A stretch of 64,000 nt of DNA from an uncultured Pseudomonadales bacterium (GTDB lineage Bacteria > Pseudomonadota > Gammaproteobacteria > Pseudomonadales > Azotimanducaceae), in NCBI GenBank assembly GCA_958296295.1, contig OY282460.1, positions 1,860,001 to 1,924,000 on the forward strand, written 5' to 3'. Position numbers and translations under genes: made by a program. Below, piece after piece: positions 27,168 through 37,620 of the stretch. The notes under the pieces are model-generated. The model saw only the letters and a list, made by a program, of their open reading frames with translations, was not told the DNA's origin and did not search any database. Each line of letters starts with the position of its first letter. Positions within the stretch are counted from its first letter, which is position 1.

Positions 27168-28355
27168 ATGAGCCACGGATTCCTTCCTGACCGCCTGCCC
27201 CGCATCGCCCGGCACATCGACAGCTATGTCGAAGCCGGCAAGCTGCCCGGCGCGTTGTGCCTCGTGTCGCGGAGCGGCGAGGAGGCGTTCTTCCACGCGG
27301 CGGGCCTCGCGGACATGGAGCGTGGCATACCGATGCGCCGCGACGCCGTGGTTCGCCTCTACTCCATGACCAAGCCGGTGGTCAGCGTGGCGCTGCTCGC
27401 GCTTTACGAGGAGGGGCGTTTTCAACTCGACGATCCGGTGGCGAACGCCATCCCGGGTTGGGACGCGCTGCAGGTGTTCGAGGGGGGTGACGGGGAGCGG
27501 CTTTTGACGCGGCCGGCCGCGCCCATGACCATCAAGCATCTGCTCACGCACACGTCGGGCCTCACCTACGGCTTCCTGAGCGAACACCCGGTGGAAACGA
27601 TGTACCGGGCGGCCCAAGTGCCGGGCGGCGGCACGTTGCGCGACATGGTGGAGAAACTTGGGCGGATTCCCCTCAAGTTCCAGCCCGGCACGCGCTGGAA
27701 CTACGGCGTCTCCACGGACGTGTGCGGCCATCTGGCCGAGCGCTTCTCCGGGGCGCCGCTCGACGAGCTGGTGGCCGAGCGCATCACCCGGCCGCTCGGC
27801 ATGGAGGATTCCGGCTTTCATGTGCGCGAGCAGGCCGCCGAGCGCTTCGCGGCCTGTTACCGCCACAAGGCGCCGGCCGGCTACGAATTGCAGGACGACG
27901 CGGCCACCTCCCGCTATCTGCGGCGGCCGACGTTCTTCTCTGGCGGCGGTGGCATGGTGGGCACCTTGGACGATTACCACCGCTTCGCGCGGATGCTGCT
28001 CGGCAAGGGCGAACTGGAAGGCCGCCGGGTGCTCGGCCGCAAGACGGTGGAGTACATGACCACCAACCACCTGCTTGGCAACCGCGACCTTGCGGCGATG
28101 GGCCAGCCGGTGTTCAGCGAAACCTCCTACGACGGCATCGGTTTCGGCTTGGGCGTTTCGGTGGTGATCGATCCGGCCGCGGCCAACGTGCTGGATTCGC
28201 CGGGCGAGTTCGCCTGGGGAGGCGCCGCGAGCACCTACTTCTGGGTGGACCCCCGCGAGGAGGTGATCGTCGTGTTCCTGACGCAGTTGCTGCCGTCGTC
28301 CACCTATCCCATTCGCCGGGAACTCAAAACGCTGGTCTATCAAGCCCTCGCCTGA
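27168..28355 (+). CDS. Beta-lactamase-family serine hydrolase
   Basis: The 395-residue protein is of the class C beta-lactamase/DD-peptidase fold (esterase family VIII-like). The catalytic SxxK is in LYSMTKPVVS, the second motif in WNYGVSTDV, and a C-terminal WGGAAST takes the place of the KTG box. HLLTHTSGLTYGF is typical. It is probably an esterase or peptidase rather than an antibiotic-resistance enzyme. No signal peptide is seen. It is followed by the GNAT gene after one base, so the two are co-expressed. Confidence 0.88.
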   Translation: MSHGFLPDRLPRIARHIDSYVEAGKLPGALCLVSRSGEEAFFHAAGLADMERGIPMRRDAVVRLYSMTKPVVSVALLALYEEGRFQLDDPVANAIPGWDALQVFEGGDGERLLTRPAAPMTIKHLLTHTSGLTYGFLSEHPVETMYRAAQVPGGGTLRDMVEKLGRIPLKFQPGTRWNYGVSTDVCGHLAERFSGAPLDELVAERITRPLGMEDSGFHVREQAAERFAACYRHKAPAGYELQDDAATSRYLRRPTFFSGGGGMVGTLDDYHRFARMLLGKGELEGRRVLGRKTVEYMTTNHLLGNRDLAAMGQPVFSETSYDGIGFGLGVSVVIDPAAANVLDSPGEFAWGGAASTYFWVDPREEVIVVFLTQLLPSSTYPIRRELKTLVYQALA

Positions 28356-28356
28356 C

Positions 28357-29079
28357 GTGGACGCGTTGGACAACCCGGTCTGGCACGCGTTGCGCAAGGA
28401 GCAACGGGAATTCGCACTGGTGGGTCGGCGCGCGGCCTGCTACCGGGCCGGCGTCTCGCCACTCGCCGCCGTGGCGGACGGTGGCGAAGACGGGCTCTTG
28501 GAACTCGCGTCGCTGGTGCGGCCCGGCCGGTTCGTTGCGCTCTTCGGGCGTGCCTCGCCGGGCCCTCGGGCGCTCGCGCTGTGGCGGCCGGCGGGCGAGG
28601 CGCGGGTTTCGCAATGGGTGTGCGCCAACGGCGTGCCGGCGCGCGGCCCGGAACATGGCGCGTGGACGGAGCTGTCCGATTGCCATGCGGACGCCATGTA
28701 CCGGCTCGCCAAGGCGACGGATCCCGGCCCATTTGAACGCGAGACCCATCGCCTTGGCGGCTACTTGGGCGTTTTCGTCGAACGGCGGCTGGTGGCCATG
28801 GCCGGCGAGCGCATGCGCATCGCGGCAACCCCCGCCGGCGAGCCGGGCTATCGCGAGGTGAGCGCGGTGTGTACGGATTCCGCCCACCGCGGCAACGGCC
28901 ACGCGCAAGCGCTGGTGCGCGAGGTCGCTCGGCGGGCCCGGGCTGCCGGCTGCGTGCCGTTCCTGCATGTGCGAACCGGCAGCACCACCGAGGCGCAAGC
29001 GACCCGCGTGTACGAGAAGATCGGCTTCGAGAAGCGCGTGGACACCACCATGTCCATTCTGGTGAGGCGTAGGACGTGA
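28357..29079 (+). CDS. GNAT-family N-acetyltransferase (FR47-like)
   Basis: The GTG start at 28357 is one base after the previous stop. The 240-residue protein has a divergent N-terminal half and a C-terminal acetyl-CoA-binding fold: [20 protein letters not shown] is the beta4-alpha3 pyrophosphate loop (RGNGHA), followed by [20 protein letters not shown]. The acceptor is unknown. Its stop overlaps the next start (GTGA). Confidence 0.85.
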   Translation: MDALDNPVWHALRKEQREFALVGRRAACYRAGVSPLAAVADGGEDGLLELASLVRPGRFVALFGRASPGPRALALWRPAGEARVSQWVCANGVPARGPEHGAWTELSDCHADAMYRLAKATDPGPFERETHRLGGYLGVFVERRLVAMAGERMRIAATPAGEPGYREVSAVCTDSAHRGNGHAQALVREVARRARAAGCVPFLHVRTGSTTEAQATRVYEKIGFEKRVDTTMSILVRRRT

Positions 29080-30128
29080 GGGTTCGGCGACAGCCGGGGC
29101 CGATGGATGCCGCCCGCGGGCCGGCGCCGCAGCCGGCGGGAAGCCGCCGAACGGCCCCCGCCGGGCGCGGCTCGCGCTGGAGTTGGGTGTGGCGGCTGGG
29201 CACTTGGCTGCTCGCGGCCGGCTGCTTCTATTTGGTCTACACCCGCATCGATGCCGCCGCCGGGCGGGAAGGGCGCACCGCGCTCGAGTACCTCGCGGTG
29301 TTCTTCGGCGACGCCGATTGGACAGCTTGGCTCGCCTTGATGATTCCCTACTCGGTGTTCTTCTTCCTGGTGGACAGCCACGCGACTTGGCGCGTGGTGC
29401 GCTGGTTCAACGCGCCCGCGCTCAAGCTCGGCGGCGTGTTGCCGATCCGCGCCAGCGCCTACATCCTGTCGCTGGTGAACGAGCAGGTGGGCAAGGGCGC
29501 GATGTCGCTGTACTTGCTGCGCCGCTACGAAGTGCCGGGGTGGAAAGCGCTTTCCAGCATGATTTTCCTTGGTCTTTTGGAGATATACCAACTCCTGTTG
29601 TTCTCCGGCATCGGCGTTGCCGCGAATTTCCAGCTGGTGGGGGAGGCGTCCACGATCTTGCCGCTCGACGTGATCCTGCCGGTGGTCATGGCGGTGGCGG
29701 TGGTTTATCTGCCCTTGCACATCGCGTATTTCCGCACGGAATTGTTCGGCGCAAACGGTTTGCGCGGTTTGCGCGAAAAGCCGCTTTTGACGGCGTTTCG
29801 GCAAGCGCGACCGGTGCACTACCTGCTCGTCGTGCTGTTCAAGGCGCCGAATCTCATCGGCGCGGTGGTGGTGTACTACTTCGCGTTGCAACTCTTCAAC
29901 GTCAACGTGGGGTTCGGCCAATTGCTGGCGTTTCTGCCGGTGATTTTCCTCGCGGCCGCACTGCCGCTGCCGTTCCACGCCGGGGCGCTGCTGCTGTGGA
30001 CGGTGCTGTTCCCGGATTATCCGCAGGTGGCCGCGTTCAGTTTCGTGATGCACACCTTTTTCGTGTTGTTCAACGCGGCCATCGGCACGTTGTTCCTGCC
30101 GCGGGCGAACCGCGAGCTGTTCGCGTGA
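29076..30128 (+). CDS. Integral membrane protein, LPG-synthase/UPF0104-like
   Basis: The 350-residue protein has about eight hydrophobic segments ([57 protein letters not shown]). A conserved-looking stretch, [20 protein letters not shown], recalls the flippase-like LPG_synthase_TM group. The function is not assigned. GTG 29076 overlaps the preceding stop by four bases; ATG 29103 is an alternative start. Confidence 0.65.
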   Translation: MRVRRQPGPMDAARGPAPQPAGSRRTAPAGRGSRWSWVWRLGTWLLAAGCFYLVYTRIDAAAGREGRTALEYLAVFFGDADWTAWLALMIPYSVFFFLVDSHATWRVVRWFNAPALKLGGVLPIRASAYILSLVNEQVGKGAMSLYLLRRYEVPGWKALSSMIFLGLLEIYQLLLFSGIGVAANFQLVGEASTILPLDVILPVVMAVAVVYLPLHIAYFRTELFGANGLRGLREKPLLTAFRQARPVHYLLVVLFKAPNLIGAVVVYYFALQLFNVNVGFGQLLAFLPVIFLAAALPLPFHAGALLLWTVLFPDYPQVAAFSFVMHTFFVLFNAAIGTLFLPRANRELFA

Positions 30129-30220
30129 ATCGACGCTGGACGCCGTTGGGCCGGCGGCCTTATCGAAGCTGTTGGAAGCCGTTAGAATGGAGCAACACCA
30201 AACCGATGAAGGTGAAGGCC

Positions 30221-30895
30221 ATGCAAGTTGGATTCCGTAGACTGATTCTCTTGGCCGCCGGCGCTGCCGCCGGGGGCTTGCTCGCGGGTTGCTCCGCGCC
30301 GGACGAGCCGGTGGAGCCCGTGGAGTTGGAAGAGGCGACGCCCGGAGAGGCGGTGGCGCCGGTGAAGTTGGAAGAGGCGCCGGTGACGCCGGCGGTGGAG
30401 TTGGAAGAGGCGGTGGATTCGGGAGACGCGCCGGACGCCGTGAAATTGGAAGAGGCGGCGGTGTCGCCAGCCACACCGCTCGAGCTCCCCGAAAACGCGT
30501 CGCCGCTCGAGGTGGGCAAGGCGTTTCTCGAAAAGAACGCAGAGCGCCAGGGCGTGGTGACGACGGCCTCGGGCCTGCAGTACGAAGTGCTCGCGGCCGG
30601 CGGGGAAGGGCCTTCCCCGAAGCCGACCGATCGGGTCAGCGCCCATTACCACGGCACCCTCATCGACGGCCGGGTGTTCGACAGTTCCGTGCAGCGTGGC
30701 GAACCATTCACGGCCAGCGTCAACGGCGTGATCAAGGGCTGGCAAGAGGCGCTGCAGCTGATGCGCGCGGGCGACAAGTGGAAGCTCTTCATTCCACCGG
30801 AGCTGGCCTACGGCGAAAAGGGCGCTGGCGCCATGATCGGCCCGAACGAAACGCTGGTGTTCGAGGTGGAGCTCCTTGCCATTGAGGGGGCCTGA
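30221..30895 (+). CDS. FKBP-type peptidyl-prolyl isomerase lipoprotein
   Basis: The 224-residue product has a lipoprotein signal with lipobox LLAG-Cys24. A 60-residue acidic linker carries VELEEA, VKLEEA, VELEEA and VKLEEA, a regular E/K alternation. A Mip/FkpA-like FKBP domain (about 105-224) contains [18 protein letters not shown] and [19 protein letters not shown]. It would fold proteins in the periplasm while anchored to a membrane. ATG 30221 has AAGGTGAAGG upstream; ATG 30206 is in frame. Confidence 0.92.
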   Translation: MQVGFRRLILLAAGAAAGGLLAGCSAPDEPVEPVELEEATPGEAVAPVKLEEAPVTPAVELEEAVDSGDAPDAVKLEEAAVSPATPLELPENASPLEVGKAFLEKNAERQGVVTTASGLQYEVLAAGGEGPSPKPTDRVSAHYHGTLIDGRVFDSSVQRGEPFTASVNGVIKGWQEALQLMRAGDKWKLFIPPELAYGEKGAGAMIGPNETLVFEVELLAIEGA

Positions 30896-30906
30896 CGGCC
30901 GCGGCC

Positions 30907-31209
30907 TTGTTCCGTTTGGCCCGCACCGTCGTGCTGGGCGCGGTGGCCGCCGCGCTCGGCATCTGGTGGCTTGGGCGCGCCTACGAGGTGGAAGAGTCGC
31001 GGCTGCTCGGTTTCTTGGCGACCAGCGCCGTGCTCGTCGTCGGCTGCATCGCCTTGGCCGGGGTTGCCGGCGCGGCGTTTGGGTGGTTGCGGCACCGTCG
31101 CTCTGGCGGCAAGCGGCGGCGCCTCGTCTCGGCCCGGCGGCGCGAGCGGAACGCCAAGGCCAATGTCCATCGTCCGCCACGGTGGCGTTCCGCCCGGTCG
31201 CCGCGTTGA
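30907..31209 (+). CDS. Small hypothetical membrane protein
   Basis: A TTG-started frame of 100 residues lies 11 bp after the FKBP gene. It has two hydrophobic helices (TVVLGAAVAAALGIWWLG and SAVLVVGCIALAGVAGAAFG) and a very basic tail. There is no recognised family. The position suggests co-transcription with the FKBP gene. Confidence 0.5.
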   Translation: MFRLARTVVLGAVAAALGIWWLGRAYEVEESRLLGFLATSAVLVVGCIALAGVAGAAFGWLRHRRSGGKRRRLVSARRRERNAKANVHRPPRWRSARSPR

Positions 31210-31240
31210 CCGGCATGGCCGCGCTTGGAGGAAATCAAGC

Positions 31241-32242
31241 ATGAACAACCGCCAGATAGTCATCGCGTCGTTGCCGACGGACAAGCTCCAAGCCGACAAT
31301 TTCGCCTTGCGCACCACGCCGGCGCCCACGCCCGCCGAGGGCGAAGTGCTTTGCCGCACGCTGGTGCTCACCGTCGCGGCGGGGCAGCGGGCCGGCCTGC
31401 AAGGCAGCGCGAGTTACGCCGGCGCGCCGCGCACGGGCGTGGTCATGGGCGGCTCGGCTGTGGCGCGGGTGGTGGCGTCCAACGCGCCGGATGTCGATGT
31501 TGGCGCGTTGGTCGCTTGCCCCTCCGGCTGGCAGGACTATTCGGTCCATCCGGCCGCGGCCGTGCGCGTCGTCGAAGACGAAGGCGACCCGGCGCATCAC
31601 TTGGGCGTGTACGGCACCAACGGCCTCACCGCCTATTTCGGCTTGTTCGATATTGGCGAACCCAAGAACGGGCAGACTGTCGTGGTCTCCGCCGCCGCCG
31701 GTTCTGTCGGCCACTTGGTGGGACAGCTGGCCAAGATCGCGGGCTGTCGCGTGATTGGCGTCGCCGGCGGCGACGAGAAATGCCGGCTGCTCACCGAGCA
31801 GCTGGGCTTTGACGCGGCGGTCAACTACCGCGCTCCGGACTTTCGCGACGCCTTCCGCAACGCCTGCGCGGGCGGCGTTGACATCTACTTCGACAACACC
31901 GGCGGCGAGATCCTGGGCGGCGCGTTGCGGCGCATGAAGCCGGGCGGGCGCATCGTCTGCTGCGGGGTGGTTTCGCAATACGACACCAGCAATCCGGCGC
32001 CGGGGCCGCGCGGCGTGCCGGGGCTCTTGATCAACAACCAAGTGCGGATGGAGGGCTTTCTGGTGTTCGCCTACGCGGCCCGCTACGCCGAGGGACGGTC
32101 GAAACTGCGCGAGTGGGTGAAGGCCGGGCGGTTGCGGCCGCTCCAGGACGAGTTCCGCGGCTTGGAGGAGACGCCGCGGGCCTTCATCGACATGCTTGGT
32201 GGCGGCAACGTCGGCACCCGCATCGTGCGCGTGGGGGATTGA
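31241..32242 (+). CDS. NADP-dependent MDR-family oxidoreductase (curA-like)
   Basis: The 333-residue zinc-independent medium-chain reductase resembles prostaglandin reductase/CurA. YGTNGLTAYFGLFDIGEPK and the nucleotide-binding VVSAAAGSVGHLVGQLAKI are typical, followed by YFDNTGGEILGGALRRMKPG. It would reduce activated double bonds such as 2-alkenals. GGAGG precedes ATG 31241. It converges with the acyl-CoA synthetase gene. Confidence 0.9.
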   Translation: MNNRQIVIASLPTDKLQADNFALRTTPAPTPAEGEVLCRTLVLTVAAGQRAGLQGSASYAGAPRTGVVMGGSAVARVVASNAPDVDVGALVACPSGWQDYSVHPAAAVRVVEDEGDPAHHLGVYGTNGLTAYFGLFDIGEPKNGQTVVVSAAAGSVGHLVGQLAKIAGCRVIGVAGGDEKCRLLTEQLGFDAAVNYRAPDFRDAFRNACAGGVDIYFDNTGGEILGGALRRMKPGGRIVCCGVVSQYDTSNPAPGPRGVPGLLINNQVRMEGFLVFAYAARYAEGRSKLREWVKAGRLRPLQDEFRGLEETPRAFIDMLGGGNVGTRIVRVGD

Positions 32243-32281
32243 GACGGCTGGCGGCGACCGTCCGCGCAACAGGGACAGCGG

Positions 32282-34087
32282 CTAGAACCCGGCCTCGCCG
32301 CTGTTGATCGTCTCAAGGTAGGCCGCATCGAGCGGTTCGTAGTTGCCGCCGCCCGGTTTCATGACATGGATCGGGTCGTCGACGGCGGCGATGTCGTATT
32401 GCTCGCGCTTGAGGTCCCCCTTCAGCATCTTGTAGGTGCCCGTGAGCGCCATCGCCGGCCGCACCCGCACGAACACCGGGCGCGCGAACGGCGGCAGCTC
32501 CTTGCGAACATGCGCCGCGAAGGCGTCCCAGTCCAGCGACTCCACCCCTTCCCGTAGCGTCACCGCGGCCATGCCGGCGCGTCCGTCCGCGCCGGGAACT
32601 TGCACGCCGTAGACGTTGCAGAACTCGATTGCCCGGAAAGCGCACAGGATGTCGCTCACCTCGTTGGTGGACACGTTTTCGGATTTCCAGCGGAAGGTGT
32701 CGCCGGTGCGGTCTACGAACTGGTAGTGCGCGTAGCCGAGCGAGAATCCCACGTCCACCTCGCGCAGCAGATCGCCGGTGTTGAACCAGGCGTCGCCGGG
32801 CTCCAGCACATCGCGCAGGATCTTCTTCTCGGTGGCGGCGCGGTCCGTGTAGCCCTCGAACGCGGCTTCGGGATTGATGTGGCCGAGCAGCAGCCCGGGC
32901 TCGCCGGACGACACTTCCCGGCAGCGGCCGTTGTCGTCGCGCACGATCTCGTCGGCGTCCACGTCGTAGCGCACCAGCGCCACCTTCGAGGAGGTCATGC
33001 CGATGGTGCGGTCCTTGTTGAGCAGGTTGGCGAACGCCACGTTGCCTTCGCTGGCGCCGTAGAACTCGGTGATGCGCCGGATGCCGAAGCGCCGCTTGAA
33101 GTCCAGCCACACGTCCGGGCGCAGGCCGTTGCCCATCATCGTGGTCAACGGCGAGTCCGCGTCGTCGGGCTTGACGGGCGTGTTGACGAGGTAGCGGCAC
33201 AGCTCGCCCACATAGATGAAGCAGGAGCAGGCGTGCTCGCGGATTTCCGGCAGAAAGGCGCTGGCCGAAAAGCGCCGACGCAGGAACATGGACGCGCCGC
33301 TGGCGAACGCCGCGCCGGCCCCCACCATCAGTCCGGTGCCGTGGTACAGCGGCAGGCAAATGTACAGCCGGTCTTGCTCCGTGCAACGCAGGCCGGCCTT
33401 GGCGGCCAGTTGGGCGCTTGCCAGGTAGCGCCGGTTGGAAAGCACGGCCGCCTTCGGCAACCCGGTGGTGCCGGAGGTGAAGATGAACATGGCCGTCTCG
33501 CCGAGCGTGGTCTGCGCGGTGTCCGGCGGGTTCTCGTCCGCCTCCCGCGCGCCGGCCTCGCCGAGGTTCGCCGCCCAGTTGGGCGTTTGGGCGTCGCCGT
33601 CCGGCACCATGTGATAGTCCTCGCCCTCTTTGAGATCGAGGTCCATCTTCACCTCCTCGATGGCAGCCGCCATTTCGCTGCCGAACACGCACTTCTTGGA
33701 TTCGGTGACGGAAACGCAGTGGCTGAGCGGTCGTCCGCGCAGGTTGGTGTTGATGAGGCCGGCCGTGACGCCGATCTTGTTGAGCGCGATCACGACGGCG
33801 AGAAAGTCGATGCGGTTCTCCATCATCACGCTGGCCACGTCGCCGCGCCGCAAGCCGGACGCCTGCAACGCCCCGGCGTAACGGTTGGCGCGGGCGTTGA
33901 GGCCTTGCCAAGTGACGGACTCGCCCTCGCAAACGACGGCCGTCAGCCCGCCGACGCGGGCGGCGTTGCGCTCCACCGCCGCGCCGATGCAGTCCTTGGT
34001 GTCCAGCGGGCGCGGCTTCATGCCCTTCTTGAGGGCGAGCAACGTGGGCACATCCGCCAGCGCGGAAACGACATCGCGGATCGCCAT
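32282..34087 (-). CDS. Very-long-chain acyl-CoA synthetase (FATP/ACSVL-like)
   Basis: The 601-residue adenylate-forming enzyme activates fatty acids to acyl-CoA. The AMP-binding P-loop MFIFTSGTTGLPKAAVLSN, the ITEFYGASEGN motif, and the hinge region FVDRTGDTFRWKSENVS, with the C-terminal lysine in TGTYKMLKGDLK, are all intact. The pattern is closest to the FATP/FadD6-type branch. GGAGG lies 8 bases before ATG 34087. It may feed the CoA-transferases at 6.9-12.6 kb, but no link is shown. Confidence 0.93.
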   Translation of the reverse strand: MAIRDVVSALADVPTLLALKKGMKPRPLDTKDCIGAAVERNAARVGGLTAVVCEGESVTWQGLNARANRYAGALQASGLRRGDVASVMMENRIDFLAVVIALNKIGVTAGLINTNLRGRPLSHCVSVTESKKCVFGSEMAAAIEEVKMDLDLKEGEDYHMVPDGDAQTPNWAANLGEAGAREADENPPDTAQTTLGETAMFIFTSGTTGLPKAAVLSNRRYLASAQLAAKAGLRCTEQDRLYICLPLYHGTGLMVGAGAAFASGASMFLRRRFSASAFLPEIREHACSCFIYVGELCRYLVNTPVKPDDADSPLTTMMGNGLRPDVWLDFKRRFGIRRITEFYGASEGNVAFANLLNKDRTIGMTSSKVALVRYDVDADEIVRDDNGRCREVSSGEPGLLLGHINPEAAFEGYTDRAATEKKILRDVLEPGDAWFNTGDLLREVDVGFSLGYAHYQFVDRTGDTFRWKSENVSTNEVSDILCAFRAIEFCNVYGVQVPGADGRAGMAAVTLREGVESLDWDAFAAHVRKELPPFARPVFVRVRPAMALTGTYKMLKGDLKREQYDIAAVDDPIHVMKPGGGNYEPLDAAYLETINSGEAGF

Positions 34088-34379
34088 GCGTGGAGCCTCC
34101 GGGTTCGGTTTGCGATAGGCGCAACGATAGCACTTGCGCCGCTGGCGGCGAACTTGCGCGGCGGCTGAGCCGAGGCCGGCTAGACTCAACGGTGCGCCAA
34201 GGCGGCCCCAAACCGCGGCCCCGGCGCTGACAAAGCCACCGCCTGCACCGATCAGCGCGCCGGCGGGCCAGTGGAACTCCACCTGCACATCGAGGTTCGC
34301 CGGACGAGGTCGCAGGGAGCGATGCCCGCGTGTCCCTGCTCGGCAGCCTTGCGGAACCACAGCGGCTTGAAGCGTCCGG
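34088..34379. other. Intergenic region, nothing recognised
   Basis: About 290 bp lie between the acyl-CoA synthetase start and the end of the LRR gene, both on the minus strand. No RNA gene, repeat or convincing frame is seen. The synthetase promoter should be here. Confidence 0.5.
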
Positions 34380-37378
34380 TCACGCCTCAGCGACGTGCCG
34401 GTCGCGGTCGTCGTACGCCATCCCGGTTGCGACGCTCACCCCGGCGAGAAACATGAAAGCGCCGAGGCCGAGCAGATGCTCGAAGGACATGGAGTACAGC
34501 GCGATCACGACGACACAGGCTATGGTCGCATCCCGGGCGACGGACTTGGGCGCGGCCCACTGCGCGCGCAGCAGCAGGACGATGGCGGATACGAACAGCA
34601 GCAGAGGGACAATGCCCGCCTCGCCCAGCAAAGTCAGGTACAAGTTGTGGGGGCCGAGCGGTCGACCATCGTTACCGACGGGGGCGCCGTCCATGGATTC
34701 CAACGCCCCAAAGCCATGACCAAGGAGGGGCGCCTCCATGGCCTTCTCGAAACTCAGCTTCCAAAGCAACAGTCTATCCGCAGCCCCCTCCCTCGCCAGA
34801 TCAGCGGCAGCGCAGATGGCACGTTCGTCGAAGTCGTGGCTGCGCAGATGTTTCAGCTCATGGTGCGTGCAGTTGCGGAAATCGTTGCCGGCGACAGCCA
34901 AGGACAGATGCGGGATGGTGGCCAATTCGATGGGGATGGGAGCGACGAGGCGGTTGTCGGCCAGCCACAGTTGCCGGAGAGTCAACAGATTGCCGATCTC
35001 GGGCGGGATGGGGCCGGTGAGAAGATTGCCGCCGGCCGACAGCATGGTCAGACGGGGCGATTTTCCGAGTTCCGGCGGAATGGCGCCGGCGAGTCGGTTG
35101 CCACCGAGCCGCACCACGTTGAGATGGCTCAGTTCGCTCAGCTCCGCTGGGATCCGTCCGGTCAGGTTCATGTCCCGCAAGTCCAAAGACTTGATGCGGC
35201 CCGCTGGTGCGACTTTCACGCCCTGCCAAGAGGCCACGGGCCGCGTATAGCTCCAGTTCAGCACCGCATCCCCGGCTAGGGTGTCGCGCATCTGCATCAG
35301 ACGCGCGCCGTCCTCGAACAAGCCCGGTTTGCTCCAGGGCGGCGTCTCGCAGAGCAGATCAGCCGATTCGAGATCGTTGTCCCGTACCTGCGCCAGCGGC
35401 GCCGTAGTTCGGACGCAGTAGGGAAACGCGTTGCCGCCCAGGCGAAGGATCACAAGGCGATTCAATCCCTCCAGCTCCCTGGGGATGCTTCCGTGCAGGC
35501 GATTGTTGTCGAGCCGCAACTCTTCCAAGTGCTGCAGACTGCCGATCTGCGGATCGATTTCACCCCGCAGGCCGGCGTTCTCGACCGCCAACGTGCGCAG
35601 GTTGGCGAGGTTGGTGAACCACTTCGTACGACCGGCGAGCTCGTTGTTGCCGAGACGCAGCGAAACGAGTTGCCGCAACATGCCCAGCTCCCGCGGAATT
35701 CTGCCGGTCAGCGCGTTGTTCTCCAGACTCAGCGTCCGCAGTTCGGTCAGGGCGCCCAGTTCCGGCGGGATGGAGCCCGCAAGCCGGTTGTGGCCGAGCC
35801 ACAGCACCGCTAGCGCGTCCAGAGCCGCGAGTTCGGGGGGAATCCTCCCGTTCAACCCTGCGTGCGACAGATCCAGGGCGATGATGCGCTGCGAGTCACT
35901 GGTCGAGTCACTGGTGAAGGATGAAGGGCCAACGGTGACGCCGCGCCAGTAGTCGATGGGTACTTCGTCGCTCCAGTTCAGTTCGACGTCGCCGGCCAAT
36001 ACGTCCCGCACGGTCAGCAAAGTGGTGCAGTCGCCCTGCAGGGGCCAGATCGTCGCGTGGGATGGCCGGCAGAACAGGTTCCTGTCGCGGAACCCGCCGT
36101 GGCCGACGCGCGTATCCGGTGCCGGCGGCGGTTCCGCAGCCGCGGCGTCGTCGTCTAGGCGCAACAGGGTCAGCCTGGGCAGGTCGGCCACCGAAGGAGG
36201 TGGGGGACCGATCAGGCGGTTCCCCTGCAACCACAGGTCCGCGAGGCTCGACAGCTGACCCAGCTCCGGCGGTATGGGACCGGCCAGGAGATTGCCGTCC
36301 AATGCCAAGATGCGCAGAGCGCCGAGGCTGCCGAGCTCGGGCGGGATGCCGCCGGCGAGCCGGTTGCGGCCGAGGCGCAAGGAGACGAGCCCGGCAAGCT
36401 GCCCCAACTCTGCGGGGATGCGCCCGTTCAACCCCATTTGCGTCAGGTCCAGCGCCGTCACGCGGCCGCGCGAACGGTCCGTGACGACGCCCAGCCAGTC
36501 ATCGACGGGCACCGCCTCGCTCCAGTTGAGCGGCGCGTCGCCCGCTAGGACGTCGCGCACCGCCAGCAGGAGGGCGCAGTCGGCGAGCAGGCCCGGATCG
36601 ATCTTCCTCGGTCGGCAGAAGACCGGTGCGTCGAGGTCGTGGTCGCCGATCTCGTGCAGCGCCGGCGGAAAGGGTCGGTCCAAGTCGTTGTCGGCGAGGC
36701 TCAGAAAAGCGAGATTGTCGAGTCCTTCCAGTTCGGGAGGCACAGGGCCGGCGAGCCGGTTGCCTTCCAGGCGCAGCGAGACGAGGTGTTCGAGTCCACC
36801 CAGCGCCGGCGGGATGGGCCCGGCGAGCCGGTTGTGGCTCAGGTTCAGAGCCACGAGGCCGCCCAAGTCTCCCAATTCGGCGAACAGACGCCCGTTCAGT
36901 CCCGCGCGCGGCAATTCCAGGGCCGTCACCCGCGGCGGCGCGCCCGCGACGGTGACGCCGCGCCAGAACTCGATGGGGATGTCCTCGCTCCAGTTGAGCG
37001 ACGCCTCGCCGGCCAGGAGGTCTCTGCTCGCCAGCAGCAGGGCGCAGTCGGCGTGCAGATCGGCGCTGGCGGGAAAGGGGGGAGAGGGGGGAGAGCGGCG
37101 GCAGAACAGCCGCCTGACCGCGCCCGGGCGATCTTCGCTCGCGTCGCGGGACGCCGCTGCGGGCGTTTTGGGATCGCCGAACGACGAACGATTCCGCACA
37201 CTGTCGAGCATGACGAAGTCGTCGAGTTGCACCGGCACGACGCCGCTCAAGCGCTTGTTCCACAGCCACAACTCTTTCAGATTTCTTAGTTTTCCGAGTT
37301 CCGGGGGAATCGGGCCGCGCAGGGCGTTGAAGGAGAGCCGCAGGTTCTCGAGGTTGGCGAGCTCCCCCAGTTCGGGAG
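34380..37378 (-). pseudogene. LRR protein with O-antigen-ligase-like C-terminus, 3' part of split gene
   Basis: The frame is open from 37388 to the stop at 34380 but has no conserved start, because the gene is cut by the ISAs1 element at 37379; its 5' part is at 63791-64000. It encodes at least four modules, each with a plant-type LRR cap (for example DCALLLAVRDVLAGDAPLNW, then WLGV and RVTALDL) followed by LRRs of the form NRLAGPIPPELG.L..L. Without a break the last about 130 residues become an O-antigen ligase/polymerase tail (LLGHGFGALE, GPHNLYLTLLGEAGIVPLLL, two to three membrane helices). The fusion, with no upstream ligase helices, is unusual. It could be a surface-sensing protein or a recombinational chimera. 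Confidence 0.85.
37370..37378. repeat. Target-site duplication of ISAs1 element, left
   Basis: GTTCGGGAG directly abuts the left inverted repeat and is repeated exactly at 63791-63799. Removing the element and one copy rejoins the LRR frame as LTGPLPPELGELANLENLR, which proves the interruption. Confidence 0.93.
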
Positions 37379-37398
37379 CAGGGTGATTTCATGCTAGC
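37379..37398. repeat. ISAs1 left terminal inverted repeat
   Basis: Inverted match, 17 of 20, to 63771-63790. About 220 bp of non-coding sequence separate it from the transposase stop codon. Confidence 0.92.
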
Positions 37399-37620
37399 GA
37401 TCGTTGCGCTCGGGGGGACGCGCGGCGGCGGAGGGAGGCGGGCGCGGCGGCGGCGGGAGGCGGAGGCAAGCCGGCGACGGAAGCGCGGGCGACGGCTTTG
37501 TTCGGGTTCGGCGTCTTGCGCGGGCCGTCGGCGCGCTGTTCGGCCAAGCCGGGCGGCCGGCCGGGCACGGCGCCGCGCCGCGCGGCGGCGGGTTGGGCGG
37601 ATTGCGGGCGCCGAAGGCGC

